The notes beneath the pieces were generated by a model, which worked only from the letters and a program-made list of their open reading frames with translations, searched no databases and was not told the DNA's origin. A stretch of 64,000 nucleotides of DNA from Eleusine coracana subsp. coracana (Eukaryota; Streptophyta; Magnoliopsida; Poales; Poaceae), in the NCBI GenBank assembly GCA_032690845.1, contig CM064429.1, forward strand, positions 20,851,013 through 20,915,012, read 5' to 3'. A program made the translations under genes and the position numbers. Numbering within the stretch: position 1 is the first letter of the stretch; each line of letters opens with the position of its first letter. Positions 11,452 to 22,359 of this stretch are shown piece after piece.

Positions 11452-12113
11452 CTACTGTGGTGGTGCGTGACTATCCGCGTCTGACGCAACCTCGTCCTCC
11501 GACTCAACAGGGGGTCTCTCAGAGTCTAGGCCTGACACTGGGGCCTCGTCGTCTCCTGCCTGTCTGTCGAGTTGCTGCTGTGGCTGTAGCTGGTGCTCTA
11601 GCTGCGTGATCTACAGGTGAAGATCCTGGTGATGCTCCTTGAGTACCTATTGTGCCTCCACAACGTGCTGGAGCTATAACTGGAGCTGATCTCTCTGGTT
11701 GGCTATGTCGAGCATAAGCTCGACCGCCTGGTTACACTGCTACGTAACCCCCGTGAGCTCACCCTCCACATCTCTAACCCTCTGTTAGGTCACGTCAAGC
11801 TCTTCGGTGAGTTCTACCATCTGCTTCTCTAAGTCCATCACTCGCTGGTGAAAACCGTCACGATCCTCAGTAGCCTCCACAACCTGTCCCTCAAGCTCTG
11901 CAATCCGTGCACGCGACTCAGTGATCCATGCACGTGACTCACGGATCTGACGACTGTCTACCTCAAACTGCTCTCGAAAACAACCCGCGGGCTGTTTCTC
12001 TGCTGAGTGACCTCGGCTAACTGGATCTCCACGTCGTGAAGCTGATGCTCTAAGTCTGTCGCATGTGCCCCCTGCACGTCAGGCTCGCGAACACATCTCT
12101 ATCCCCATGGCAT
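11452..12113 (-). pseudogene. Coiled-coil ORF upstream of Tekay gag (first, orf0-like)
   Basis: From the ATG at 12113 (MPWG) to a stop at 11452, the minus strand reads as a long heptad-rich protein with scattered TAG/TAA stops and at least one frameshift. Segments include DLEHQLHDVEIQLAEV, ARIAELEGQVVEATEDRD, RVMDLEKQMVELTEELD and a terminal acidic region (VESEDEVASDADSHAP). Several stops replace expected Gln codons, so the frame was once open. No conserved domain is recognised; a structural or nucleic-acid-chaperone role would be a guess. Confidence 0.55.
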
Positions 12114-12441
12114 CTGTTGGAAAAAGGTTTAACGGATTAAACACTTCTTCCCACAGTAAAACAGAGTAAACAAAAACGACGAGAGAAAAACTAACAGTGC
12201 AAAGACTTAACCCTCAAAACCCCAAAATTTTCAATTATACAAAATGGCAAGATGCAAGCAATATGCAACACAAGGTTAATAAGTTAATAGTTAGTAACAT
12301 ACTCTAAAACAAATAGCAACATCTACTCATGTCTTCTAGCGTCTTTCTAACTTGCCGTTCTCACTCGTGGAGTCCTATGGAAGTTTTGCAAATTGAATTT
12401 TCAAAACCGACTTAAGAATGTTATGCCGTTGCTCCTGTATT

Positions 12442-12453
12442 GCTCTGATACCA
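12442..12453 (-). other. Primer-binding site, initiator tRNA-Met type
   Basis: On the minus strand the DNA reads TGGTATCAGAGC two bases inside the 5' LTR. This is the standard plant PBS complementary to the 3' end of initiator tRNA-Met and marks the start of minus-strand DNA synthesis. Confidence 0.9.
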
Positions 12454-12455
12454 GC

Positions 12456-15053
12456 TGTGACATCCCCTCCGGGATAACCAGGATCGAGTACAGGAGAACA
12501 CTCGATGAAGCGAGTTACAACAACACATATATTCTTACAGGCCCAAAATATATTACATCATGGTATAATACAACCAGGTTTTTGAAAAAACAAGCAAGAG
12601 TTCTGCAGTGGAAAAACATTTATTACAACAAAGAGTTTAAAAACTCAAGCAGAAGTTTGTTCATTGTTCAAAGACTTTTTCCCAAACTCGATGAACTGTC
12701 ACACTCTCAGAAGCACGTCTAGTCTTCTACTCTTCAGGGGACGGGATGTGTTCCCACTGGATGGAACCTCCCTCTGGTAGTTGCCCTTCTCCTGGCATGC
12801 TCTCGGACCAACCATAAGGATATGGATCACCACCTAATAATAAAATATTATGAACAAAGCCCTGAGTATCTAATATACTCCGCAAGACTGACCCGTCAAC
12901 ATGGCTCGCTAAGGCCAACACCTAGAATGCATAGGCCTTTGGCTGGTGGGTTGACTCAGACTTACGAAAATAGCACTATTAGAGGATATCTATTATCAAA
13001 TTTTAGCTCAAGATTATGTTCATTAATGTTAAGGTTTGCGTCCTGCATCTACTGCAAACATGTTTTGCAAGCAAGAAACGTTTAGCTCATCCAACTCTTC
13101 TCTTCTCATTACTCTTGATTATCTCCGTTGTGACGAGCGATCAAGCGATACTCAATGCTGCGAGTGACAGCGATTCGAACTAATATCAACCAGCTGGGTA
13201 AAACCCGACTAGACGACACATAGGCACCGCATTGGTCGTATATGACAACATTTCCCACTAACCCCAACCAGTGGTCGATCCGTTCCCAACTCCCCTGGGA
13301 ATATGGAGACCCCACTTGATATCCATCCCAGACGTTATCCATGAGCGACCACCATTTCCCTCCCGTGAGACTTCAATCTCACTAACAGTCAGCAAAAGAA
13401 AGTTGGCTACGTCCTACCACTGAGGTAGTTTGGGTACATCAGCTTACTGGCCCCATATACCAACATGTAGATCGGTACTGTTCAATACTTTCTCCCTAGG
13501 CCACAACGGGATTCTAATTTGACACGGACGAGGCTACCACCTTGCAAGACCCAGTCTTTGCCCTTTCCTCTACGGGCCCGTCCGGGCTCATCATCATCAA
13601 CAACTTTCATTTGAATTCTCAATGTTCTCAATCAACTTAAAGCCTCCATGCTTTAAGATCTTCCTATGCAGTACTACCAATATTCCTATGATATAAGCTT
13701 AGCAGTAGTGATGCATGAATGCGAAATGCAATGCTTGAAAATGATGGTTCGATAAAATAGTAGATAAGAACTTAATTACTCTTGTCTGAAGTATTTCCTT
13801 CCAATTAAAAGTAATTAAGCCTATGAATGGAAAGGAATTAACATGCTTTAATCCAAATTAATTACCCTTACTTACCCATTTAGTCATAAATTAAAATTAT
13901 TAAAAAACATTAATTAAAGAATTGAACTAATTAACAATTAAAAGGGTATTTCTTAATCTTAATTAAATGCTTGACAATCATATAAAATAAATATTTAATT
14001 TTATTTCACAAAGTGATAGAGAATAATAATTGGAACCTAGCAAAATTAATCTCATAATTTTAGGAGATCTAAAACTATAGTTATGAATTTTCAAAGCTTT
14101 GGAATTATTTTTAAAAGAAAAACCCAGAATTAGAAAAGAGGCTGCTTTAATTTGGCCTCATGGGCCATGGAGCGGCCCAGCCACTACTGGACTTAGCCTA
14201 GCAGCACGGTGGCCCAACCACTCGGCCCAGCTACGCGGGCACGGCCCAGCTCCAGGGAGCTCCCGAGCTCGCCCACGCGCGCACGGCGTCACAGCGGCGA
14301 CGGCTTGGGCGCGCTCTCGAGCGAGACTCGACCAACCGAGCTCACGGGCAGGGTAGCGCGGCAAGGCAACAGGACAGGGTTGGCAATGGCTATGCTCACC
14401 GGAATCAAGGCGACGGCGGGTGGCGGAAATAAAGCTCGGCGTCAGCGACGAGTAGAACGGGGATCACGACTCACTCCCCAACAGAAACTAGTCCAGGACC
14501 TAACCAAAAGAGGCGCAAACAAGTGAGCAAGCCTCGTTTGTGAGGAATTTGAGTATGATTTGGTGTTGCTCGAGAATTTGAAGACGAACAGAGGAGATGC
14601 CAGTGCTCACCGAGAGGGAAAACGGCTTCAATTCGCGAGCTGTGGTGGAAGACTTCAATTGACGGCTATGAAGAACTATTGGGAAGTCTTGTGCGGCGGG
14701 TTGGGGTGACAAAATGGCTAGGAAGGCGACGACAGCAAATGGAGCTCGAGCTTCGGGCTTGAGCTCGCTGCGGCAGAAGAAACAGAGAGGCGAGAGAGAG
14801 CCGGGGGAACTGAGGGAGAGAAAAGAGAATAAGGGAGAGGAGAGAGCGAAGGAAGCCGGGAAAAATTTTCCCCTCCCCGGTAGAAGCGGCGGCAGGACCC
14901 AGGGGTAGGGTGGTGCCGTGTGGCATGGCGCCTTCGCGCGCGCGCTTGCGCGGGTGACGGGCGGTGCTGAGGGCTAGTGACTTACAGGTGGGGCCTACGG
15001 GTCCCACTGTGCAGTAAAAGTAATTAATTTTTTTTTGAAACAGAGATGTCACA
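12456..15053 (-). repeat. 5' LTR of the Tekay-like element
   Basis: This 2.6 kb LTR pairs with 3139-5950. It starts TGTGACATC and ends GATGTCACA. Relative to its partner it lacks about 202 bp at 13703, where a single TTAGC replaces two TTAGC copies, so the segment was probably lost by recombination between them. GC-rich DNA at 14150-14980 corresponds to the U3 side. As the transcriptional 5' LTR it would have carried the promoter. Confidence 0.88.
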
Positions 15054-15058
15054 GGTTA
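15054..15058. repeat. Target-site duplication GGTTA, right copy
   Basis: Matches 3134-3138 and closes the Tekay-like insertion. Confidence 0.85.
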
Positions 15059-16574
15059 CATATCCACGAACTGGTCCTTAAAATCTAGACTGGCGACTAG
15101 CACATACCAAAATCTCGGACACTCGGCATCATACCAAACAATCCTACCAGTCCAAATATCCTAAACTCTATGTTGCTAAAAATTACCAACCTAAGATGAT
15201 TAAGTAGAGCATTAGTCAAGTTAATTAACTGGTCCCCATCTACATGACAGCAAACTAAGCATTAACCTACCCAAAACCATAGACACTACCCATCAAAAGA
15301 CTTCAAGGAATAATATGGAAAACTAGTAAACCAATAATATAGGATTCAAATTAAGACATATGCATGCAATTTGTAAAAACGATAAATCCTAAAATAGGAG
15401 CAATATGATCAAGGACACTTGCCTTCTTCTGATTGCAGCTGAAACACTTGATCCTGAAGATTGTACGCAATTTCTTGAACCGGCTCTATACCGTGTAACT
15501 ACTGACAAGAAATCAATAAACACACTAAGAAATAAGCCAAATAATATCATCACAGTAAACAAAATACATCATAAAAAGCCTACGTCATAACGATCGCTTG
15601 AGCGGAAGAATTATGTAATTGGGAGCTCGTGAGAAAAAGTAATAAGACTAGCAATCTAAATGGTTTTTAATCTGAGAAATAGAAATACTATACGAGATTG
15701 TTTATACAGGAATACTTCCTATGATGCCATCCCAACGTCATGTTGATGCATAGCCAATAAACTAATCTAAATCAGCTGAGATAACGTCACGTACAGGACG
15801 TAACTACTACAGCCTGCATGTGTCGCTATCTTGTTAACACTAAACAAAGGGATAATCTGCTAATTATCATGGCCGTGAGTTGTTGTGCATAGATGAGATC
15901 GCACCAAGTAATTAAGAACTGTCGGCGGTAACAGACAATTGTGGCGGCGCCATGACTGCAGGAGCTATGCGCTTCGTCGGAAACGCACAACCCAGGCTAG
16001 CTCTTCATAACGTGATAAGAAAACTATGCAAACGAGTTAATTGGTTCTGGGTTTCTCACCGTGAGGCTTCACCAGAGTGAATGACGGCTTGGCGATAACT
16101 TGCGGTGGCGATGGTGGATGATGGTCAACATCATCCTTCAGCGATCTGACAGAAATCATTGGAGCTGGGTTTCCCTGTCGGTAAGACAGCAATGGTGAGC
16201 TGCGCAAGCTCCTGGTTTCCCAAGGGATGGCGGCGGCTTGTGTTTCTTGGTCAGGGAACAAGAGACTAGGGTTTTGTTTATATAGCAGAGACAAACAATG
16301 ATGGGCTTCTCACGTTTCCACGTCCAAGGCTCTTGAAAGGGCTGACAGATGGCCACGGTGCCCAGGGTGGTTACGATACAGCTTGGTGACAGAGTTAACT
16401 CTTAATTTCTCAAACAATACACGATCTTCTATCGAGGTTAAAATTCATTTTTCACACATATGCAGCAAAAGACATGATGCAAATTTGTACTTTAATACAT
16501 TTTAATTAGTAAAAACTGGAATTGTATTAATAATGGAAGTCGTTTTATTTTGCAAATTGTAGGCAGTTACAATC
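15059..16574 (-). mobile_element. Outer Tekay-like LTR, right part
   Basis: Continuation of the LTR at 2203-3138. It parallels 42640-44100 of the better preserved copy: 'gatcgcttgagcg' near 15591 against 'gatcgcgtgagca' near 43019, and a GC-richer block ending at a minus-strand TATA (CTATATAAAC, about 16276-16285). The open frames at 16037-16356 fall here and show no known domain. The right end is not preserved; DNA of opposite orientation begins near 16575. Confidence 0.55.
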
Positions 16575-17187
16575 CCCTTATCAGTCCATGAACCCCATAG
16601 ACCTAGTCCGCGAATTTAGGATTTAATTTAAATCCATTAATATCAGGATAATGCCTATTTTGCATCTAGACCCCTAAGCTTTGTCCTAATTAGATTTTAA
16701 TCCTAATTTTTCTACAAAATCTTTATTTATTTATGTTTTAGCTCCTGACCTTTTTATAAATAATATTTTAGCCCTAAAATTTTATAGAAACAACACTGAG
16801 CTTATTATTTAATTATATTTTAACCTTATCTTTTTACACTTGGATCTCTGTACTTAATAAAAATTATGTTTAGATCCTAAAATTCTGTAGAAACAACCCT
16901 AGACTTTTTATTAATTACTTTTTAGTCCTAATATTTTACACTGTAGTCCCTATAATTTTATAAAATTACAAATAGGTTCCTGAAAGCATCTATTTTTACT
17001 TTTTAGCCCCTAGAACTTCAAACTAGTATAACTTTTCAACCGTAACTTTAGGTAATTTTTGCGCTCATGTAATCATAGGAACGAGTACTATCTCTTGATA
17101 CTATTTCCATAGTCATTAGGAAATGCTTGGTGTATTGTTTCTTATTTGTTTGTGATTACTTTTCCGGTATTTATCGATCTTAGAGGA
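16575..17187 (+). mobile_element. Tekay-like LTR fragment, opposite orientation, left part
   Basis: Read in reverse complement, this matches the 42900-43680 part of the LTR at 41380-44725. Shared items include 'tttagggtttaattta'-type sequence near 16620, runs of 'ctcctgacctttt' near 16742, and 'tttcttatttgtttgtgat' followed by 'ttttccggt' near 17140. It is interrupted at 17187 by the CRM-like insertion and continues at 20369. The promoter-side portion is missing. Confidence 0.6.
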
Positions 17188-17797
17188 TGATGAGGACATC
17201 AACGACATAAACCAAGCTATCACGCCTCCACCTCTCGTCGTCGCGTCTCCTCGAGTTACGGATCCATCTTCTAACAAGACGACGACGTACAAGGGCCCAA
17301 TCACTAGAGCTCGAGCCCAGGAACTGAAGACGGTTTTGATGCTAAGGAACGACGACCCAGGATGACGCCGCCCGAAGGCCCACATGGCCCAAGTTGCGCG
17401 ACTCCCTCTCCACCGCGCGCCTCTCCACTTCAGCCGGCCCTAGATGCCTCGTCCTCCCCCTATTTAGTCAAGGGCTGCGCCCCTTGCAATCTTTGATTTT
17501 TGTTTTAAGTTTAGCTTAGCTATACATCCGTCTCTCGACGTGAATTCAGAACTCCACCTTCGTGCAATATATCAGATTGCTCGCCTCTAATTCTTGCTCG
17601 TTCTTCGATTGCGCGTAAGAATTGATCCTCGTGATCAGGTTGATCTTGTTTACCGCAAGGTTAATATCCTCCGGAAGTTGGTTCAGCGATTGCATTGGCG
17701 CTTCGGCTTGCTCGTCGTAGTCGGATCGTGAGGGTCAACATCCACCAAATCGAAGTTATCTCCACTCGCCGAAAGATCGGGCACTCTACACCTATCA
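17188..17797 (+). repeat. CRM-like LTR, plus orientation
   Basis: 610 bp starting TGATGAGGACATC and ending CACCTATCA, the same ends as the LTRs at 27139 and 33265. Its first ~175 bases encode the last residues of pol (YKGPITRARAQELKTV). It lacks about 24-30 bp found in the intact element after the first 20 bases, a deletion shared with the LTR at 18209-18818. A PBS-like TGGTATCAGATTCC follows at 17800-17813, so this is a 5' LTR. 'gagga' precedes it. Confidence 0.85.
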
Positions 17798-18208
17798 AGT
17801 GGTATCAGATTCCAGTGTTTCTCGGTGAGTTTTTCCAAGTCCACATAAACTGAAAACTACAAAAAAAAAAGTTTACCCCAGTACGGTTTTGAGCCTCGCA
17901 CTTTCGTTCAATAATTGGCGTTGTTGAGTTTTTGTGCTTTCACTTTTGATCATTGCTGGTACACTGTGTTTCATCGTTTTCTTCCTATCATCGTCGTATC
18001 CTTCCGCCGTGCTGCGTGTTTTCACCACCACAGTTTGCTTTCCGCCGCATTTGGTTTACCCCGTCTCGCTTGCCAAGTTGTGGTCAGCCGATCGCTTGCC
18101 AAGTTTTTTCGCTGCACCGTGAGTCCGGGTCAATCACTGCCTTGCTGATCGAGTCCTACTCGGTTACATCGTGACCCGCTCGCCTCGCTGATCGAGTCCT
18201 ACTCGACT
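17798..18208 (+). mobile_element. CRM-like 5' leader, first part
   Basis: This matches, in reverse complement, the leader of the intact element (about 32850-33264), beginning with the PBS. The apparent ORFs at 17915-18174 are leader sequence, not genes. Close to its end a 19-bp stretch (18144-18162) is repeated at 18187-18205, and the leader then stops against an LTR facing the other way. Confidence 0.8.
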
Positions 18209-18818
18209 TGATAGGTGTAGAGTGCCCGATCTTTCGGCGAGTGGAGATAACAACGATTTGGTGGATGTTGACTCTCACGATCCAACTACGACGAGCAAGC
18301 CGAAGCGCCAATGCAATCGCTGAACCAACTTCCGGAGGATATTAACCTTGCGGTAAACAAGATTAAACTGATCACGAGGATCAATTCTTACGCGTAATTG
18401 AAGAACGAGCAAGAATTAGAGGCGAGCAATCTGATATATTGCACGAAGGTGGAGTTCTGAATTCACGTCGAGAGACGGATGTATAGCTAAGCTAAACTTA
18501 AAACAAAACTCAAAGATTGCAAGGGGCGCAGCCCTTGACTAAATAGGGGGAGGATGAGGCATCTAGGGCCGGCTGAAGTGGAGAGGCGCGCGGTGGAGAG
18601 GGAGTCGCGCGACCTGGGCCATGTGGGCCTTTGGGCGGCGTCATCCTGGGCCGTCGTTCCTTAGCATCAAAACCGTCTTCAGTTCCTGGGCTCGAGCTCT
18701 AGTGATTGGGCCCTTGTACGTCGTCGTCTCGTTAGAAGATGGATCCGTAACTCGAGGAGGCGTGACGACGAGAGGTGGAGGCGTGACAGCTTGGTTTATG
18801 TCGTTGATGTCCTCATCA
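18209..18818 (-). repeat. CRM-like LTR, minus orientation
   Basis: 610 bp, begins TGATAGG and ends CCTCATCA, so it is inverted relative to 17188-17797. The two share length and the same internal deletion, which argues that they come from one element or one sub-family. The three bases before it (ACT) also match the LTR-PBS spacing of the family, as on an unprocessed cDNA end. Confidence 0.85.
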
Positions 18819-20056
18819 TCCTCCCCTTCTTGAAGTGAAGTCGTCCTTGACGGCAACTCATCATCCTCACCCAAGTATGGTTTCAAATCTGCAACATTAA
18901 AACTAGTGGAAACACCAAACTCCATGGGCAAGTCAAGAACATAAGCATTATCGTTAATCTTGGTTAGCACTTTAAAAGGACCAGCAGCACGAGGCATTAG
19001 TTTAGAACGACGCAAAGTAAGAAATCTATCTTTACGCAAGTGCAACCAAACCAAATCACCAGGTACAAAAGAAATATGTTTTCTACCTTTATTACCAGCA
19101 ACTTGATACTTTTTATTAGCAACGGCAATGTTGTGTTGTGTTTCTTCATGCAATTGTTTCATGTGATCAATATGAGCAAGAGCATCAAGATGTGGTTCAT
19201 CTTCAGCATCAATAGCAAACAAATCAATAGGCGCGTTAGGAACATAGCCATAAACAACCTCAAAAGGACACATCTTAGTGGCAGAATGTGTAGCATGATT
19301 ATAAGCAAATTGAACATGAGGTAAACAATCTTCCCAATGTCTCAAGTTTTTATCTAGAACAGCTCTAAGCATAGCAGACAAAGTTCTATTTACTACCTCA
19401 GTTTGCCCATCAGTTTGAGGATGACAAGTAGTACTAAACAGCAGCTTAGTTCCTAATTTATTCCAAAGAGAACGCCAAAAATGACTAAGAAACTTAGCAT
19501 CACGATCAGAGACAATTGTTTTAGGAATTCCATGCAATCTAACAATCTCTCTAAAAAACAATTCAGCAATATTTGAGGCATCATCAATTTTATGACAAGG
19601 TATAAAGTGAGCCATTTTAGAGAAACGATCAACAACCACAAAAATACTGTCCCTCTCCTTCTTAGTGCGGGGCAATCCCAAAACAAAATCCATCAAAATA
19701 TCTTGCTAAGAAGAAGAGGGAACAGGCAAGGGCATATACAAACCATGATTACCCAAACCAGATTTAGCTTTTTGACATGTAGTACAGCATGCAACAAGGC
19801 GCTCAACATCACGGCGCATCTGTGGCCAAAAGAAATGGTCGGCCAACACCTCATGTGTCTTGAAAACTCCGAAGTGACCCATAAGACCACCTCCATGCGC
19901 CTCTTGTAACAACAAAAGACGAACCGAGCTAGCTGGAATACACAGCTTGTTAGCACAAAACAGGAACCCATCCTGCATATGAAATTTGCCCCAAGGTTTG
20001 CCATCCTTACAATGCATCATAATATCACGAAAATCAGCATCATTCACATATTGATC
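18641..20056 (-). pseudogene. CRM-like integrase fragment
   Basis: Minus-strand frame from about 20047 down to a TGA at 18641, which lies inside the adjoining LTR. It has the HHCC finger (AHGGGLMGHFG, CTTCQKAK), catalytic D (MDFVLGLP), D (IVSDRDAKF) and E (TDGQTEVVN), and the LKPYL and GPITRARAQ tail. A TAG near 19705 replaces the His-Trp seen in the intact copy. The upstream half of pol and all of gag are missing; the fragment ends at a TTGATC microhomology (20051-20056). Confidence 0.88.
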
Positions 20057-20368
20057 CTTCTTCCTTCCTCTTGCACTTGTACCGGTAGCAATCTTTTCAC
20101 GTTTAGCACCATTATTCAGCTTTGCAGTTATTGTTTGAATTGTGCTAACCCTTGGATTGAGTGCAGCCTCCTAGCCCCACAAATTTTCTACTACGAGCAG
20201 GTTTTTGTTTCAACACGCAATCGCTCCTCCAATCTTCCACCGGTTTTACCTGTGGTTGCAGTTCACGCTTGCGTGCTTGGTAAGGACGGGTAAGAATTTG
20301 ATAACAGCTTTTTGATTGAGCTTTTCATCCACCACTCACCTCTCGTTGTAGGATCCTGCTTTTTGTAT
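20051..20368 (+). mobile_element. CRM-like 5' leader, last part
   Basis: This resumes the plus-strand leader up to a few bases before the expected gag start. It matches, in reverse complement, 32325-32640 (for example 'gatccttcttccttcc' and 'cctgtggttgcagttcac'). About 300 bp of leader between 18186 and here is missing. It ends at 20368, where Tekay-like LTR sequence resumes without a second CRM LTR. Confidence 0.8.
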
Positions 20369-21010
20369 GGAGCAACTCCAGAATTTCCAAGACCTTGAGT
20401 TTGAGCAGCAGCCAGCAGGAGAACAAGACAAGTGTCCTAGACCATATTGCACCTATTAAAGATATTAGTTTACTTTCTATGCATGCTTGTCTAAATTTGA
20501 ATCCTATGTTAGGGTTGACTAGACATTGATTGATCTTGTCCTTGTCACCTGGTTTGTATTGGTAGATAAGTATGGGTACGTCATGCTTAGTTTGAAGTAC
20601 TTTGGGGATATAAAAATGACTAATGACTAATTTTGACTAATGATCACTTAAACATAATCATCACTTGGGTTGGTAATCTTTTTAGCAACATGAAACGTAG
20701 GTGACCCAAATAGGAGGATGTTGATGATGGTGCGGGTATGCACAGGTACGGGTAATGTACTAGTTGGATTGTGGTAGTACCTGCTTGTGGTCATAATTTA
20801 AGGATTGGTTCGTGGAGCGGCCACCCAGGAAAACAGCGCAAAGCATAGATATGGGTAGGCATGGTCCAGTATTAAATGTCTTCCCAATTTTACAGGCATT
20901 CGAGGAAGGAGGACGAGAGGTTCACTTTTGGCCTCAGGTGATGAAGGGTATGCTTCTAGGCACGACGCTATTGACTATCGTTAAATACCAATTCCGACAG
21001 TCAATATACC
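20369..21010 (+). mobile_element. Tekay-like LTR fragment, opposite orientation, right part
   Basis: It opens with 'ggagcaactcc', 'gaccttgagtttgagcagca' and 'acaagtgt', the reverse complement of the 42830-42910 region of the better copy, and so continues the host LTR interrupted at 17187. Further right the similarity becomes vague, and no GGGTGTGACA end is visible. Confidence 0.5.
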
Positions 21011-22359
21011 TGTAAAAGTAGGAAGACTTAGCATTTCATACTTGCATGTTAGTTAGGAATAATAAGATTTCACTTGTCCTTGGAGAAATATGTGCATGCA
21101 GGGATTTGATACAATATATGTGGAGAAATGGAGCATATTCTGGAGAAACACAGGTCCAGCCAATGAGACAGTGCCAATTGGACCTCCCTCGGATTGCATA
21201 CGTGGATACATGGGATTCCTCTGGGAAACACCTAGTCAAAACAGAAGAGGACCCACCTATCAGCCGCCCTGAGGAAGCACAACCCAAGAGGGCCCCATCC
21301 TAGGTCGGCCGACCAGGTCTTGAGCCCATTTTGGGTGGGCTTCCACGTATCGATTCCTGAGCTCCTTTGGAAGGTCGGTGCATGGCAGTTTCGTGGCGGT
21401 TACTCCTCAATACTGACTTATCCCCCCTATAAATAGAAGGGGAGAGCTCCACTCCAACACACACACTCAAGAGTTATTCATTTCCCTCTTTCACTTAGTA
21501 GTTTCCTAGTCATAGTGGAGTTTAGTGTAGGAGGAGCCTTGCTCAAGTCTCTAAGTCATAGGAGTATTGGTATGACTCTTGTATCTTTACCTTTATTCTT
21601 TTATATTATTATTATGACTTTGATCTATTCAATTAATATAGTTCTTCCTTATGGTTATGCTTATGATATGTGTTTCTTGTTTGGTTATATATCATATTCA
21701 TGTCATAGGACTTTATGCTTTCATGATAATATAGACTTGCTACCTTATTGTCATGATTACCATATACCTTGACTATAGTCTAAATGTGATAATGCTAGTT
21801 GTACTTTAGTCCAGTTGTGATGATTCAACATGGGTTTGATATCCAATTAGGATTGTAATTGCTTAGCTCATGACTTGTTAATCTGTAGGGTTAGAGTTAT
21901 AAATGCTTAGTACTTGTTTATCCAAACGGTGATTCTAGTGTTTGATCAATGCTAGAATTCTACTTAAATGTGTAAGCGCGGTGTGTAAGCTTCATGACCA
22001 TTGATGATTGGATCCCCAAGGTATGAATGTTTTGGTGATAGATGACAGCTATGAAATTGTGGGCTAATATCTACACGAGTGTTGTCTATGTAGAAATCAT
22101 CTCTAAACTCTACTACAAATCATATGGATGATGGTTGCCTTGGCGATTGAAGACAATGACCACAAGCATGGAGGCTTGATGAGCTTGATGGAGTCCAAGG
22201 GTTGATGGAGATAGATAAAAGCTAAGGACAAGCTATGGAGCAAGTGTTGGAAACACTTGTCTAGTTGTTAGGGCTTTGAGTCCCTAGGAAAATACGGACT
22301 ATCAAGGGGGCTTAGGTCATTTCTCTTAGGTCATTTCTAGCCAGTGATGTGCATGGATG
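21011..22359 (+). other. Unassigned LTR-like DNA with a promoter
   Basis: No credible gene. A TATAAATA box (21428-21435) sits in GC-moderate DNA followed by a CA-rich stretch (21455-21470) like many LTR transcription starts, so this is probably part of an unrecognised LTR. From 21780 on I see only AT-rich, non-coding sequence. Confidence 0.4.
21428..21435 (+). promoter_or_regulatory. TATA box of an LTR-like promoter
   Basis: TATAAATA preceded by a C-run and followed by 'gaaggggagagctcc', the layout seen at other LTR promoters in this window (38587 and 45577). Confidence 0.5.

Larger units (their letters stand above)
3139..15053 (-). mobile_element. Complete Tekay/Del-like Ty3-gypsy chromovirus, decayed
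   Basis: The element is about 11.9 kb, with two long LTRs, a GGTTA duplication, PBS, PPT and internal coding on the minus strand in the order coiled-coil ORFs, gag, protease, reverse transcriptase, RNase H, integrase and chromodomain-like tail. Integrase downstream of RT is the Ty3/gypsy order, and the C-terminal tail with very long LTRs points to the Tekay/Del chromovirus branch, which is an inference. LTR termini are inverted (TGTGACATC and GATGTCACA), with the first TG mutated to TA at 3139. Every coding block has premature stops, so the copy cannot act on its own. Confidence 0.88.

Noticed and set aside
16037..16356. Minus-strand 85-codon ORF with a start near a TATA box
   Set aside because: It lies in the transcribed part of a Tekay-like LTR; no similarity to known proteins and not conserved in the related LTR at 43.7 kb.
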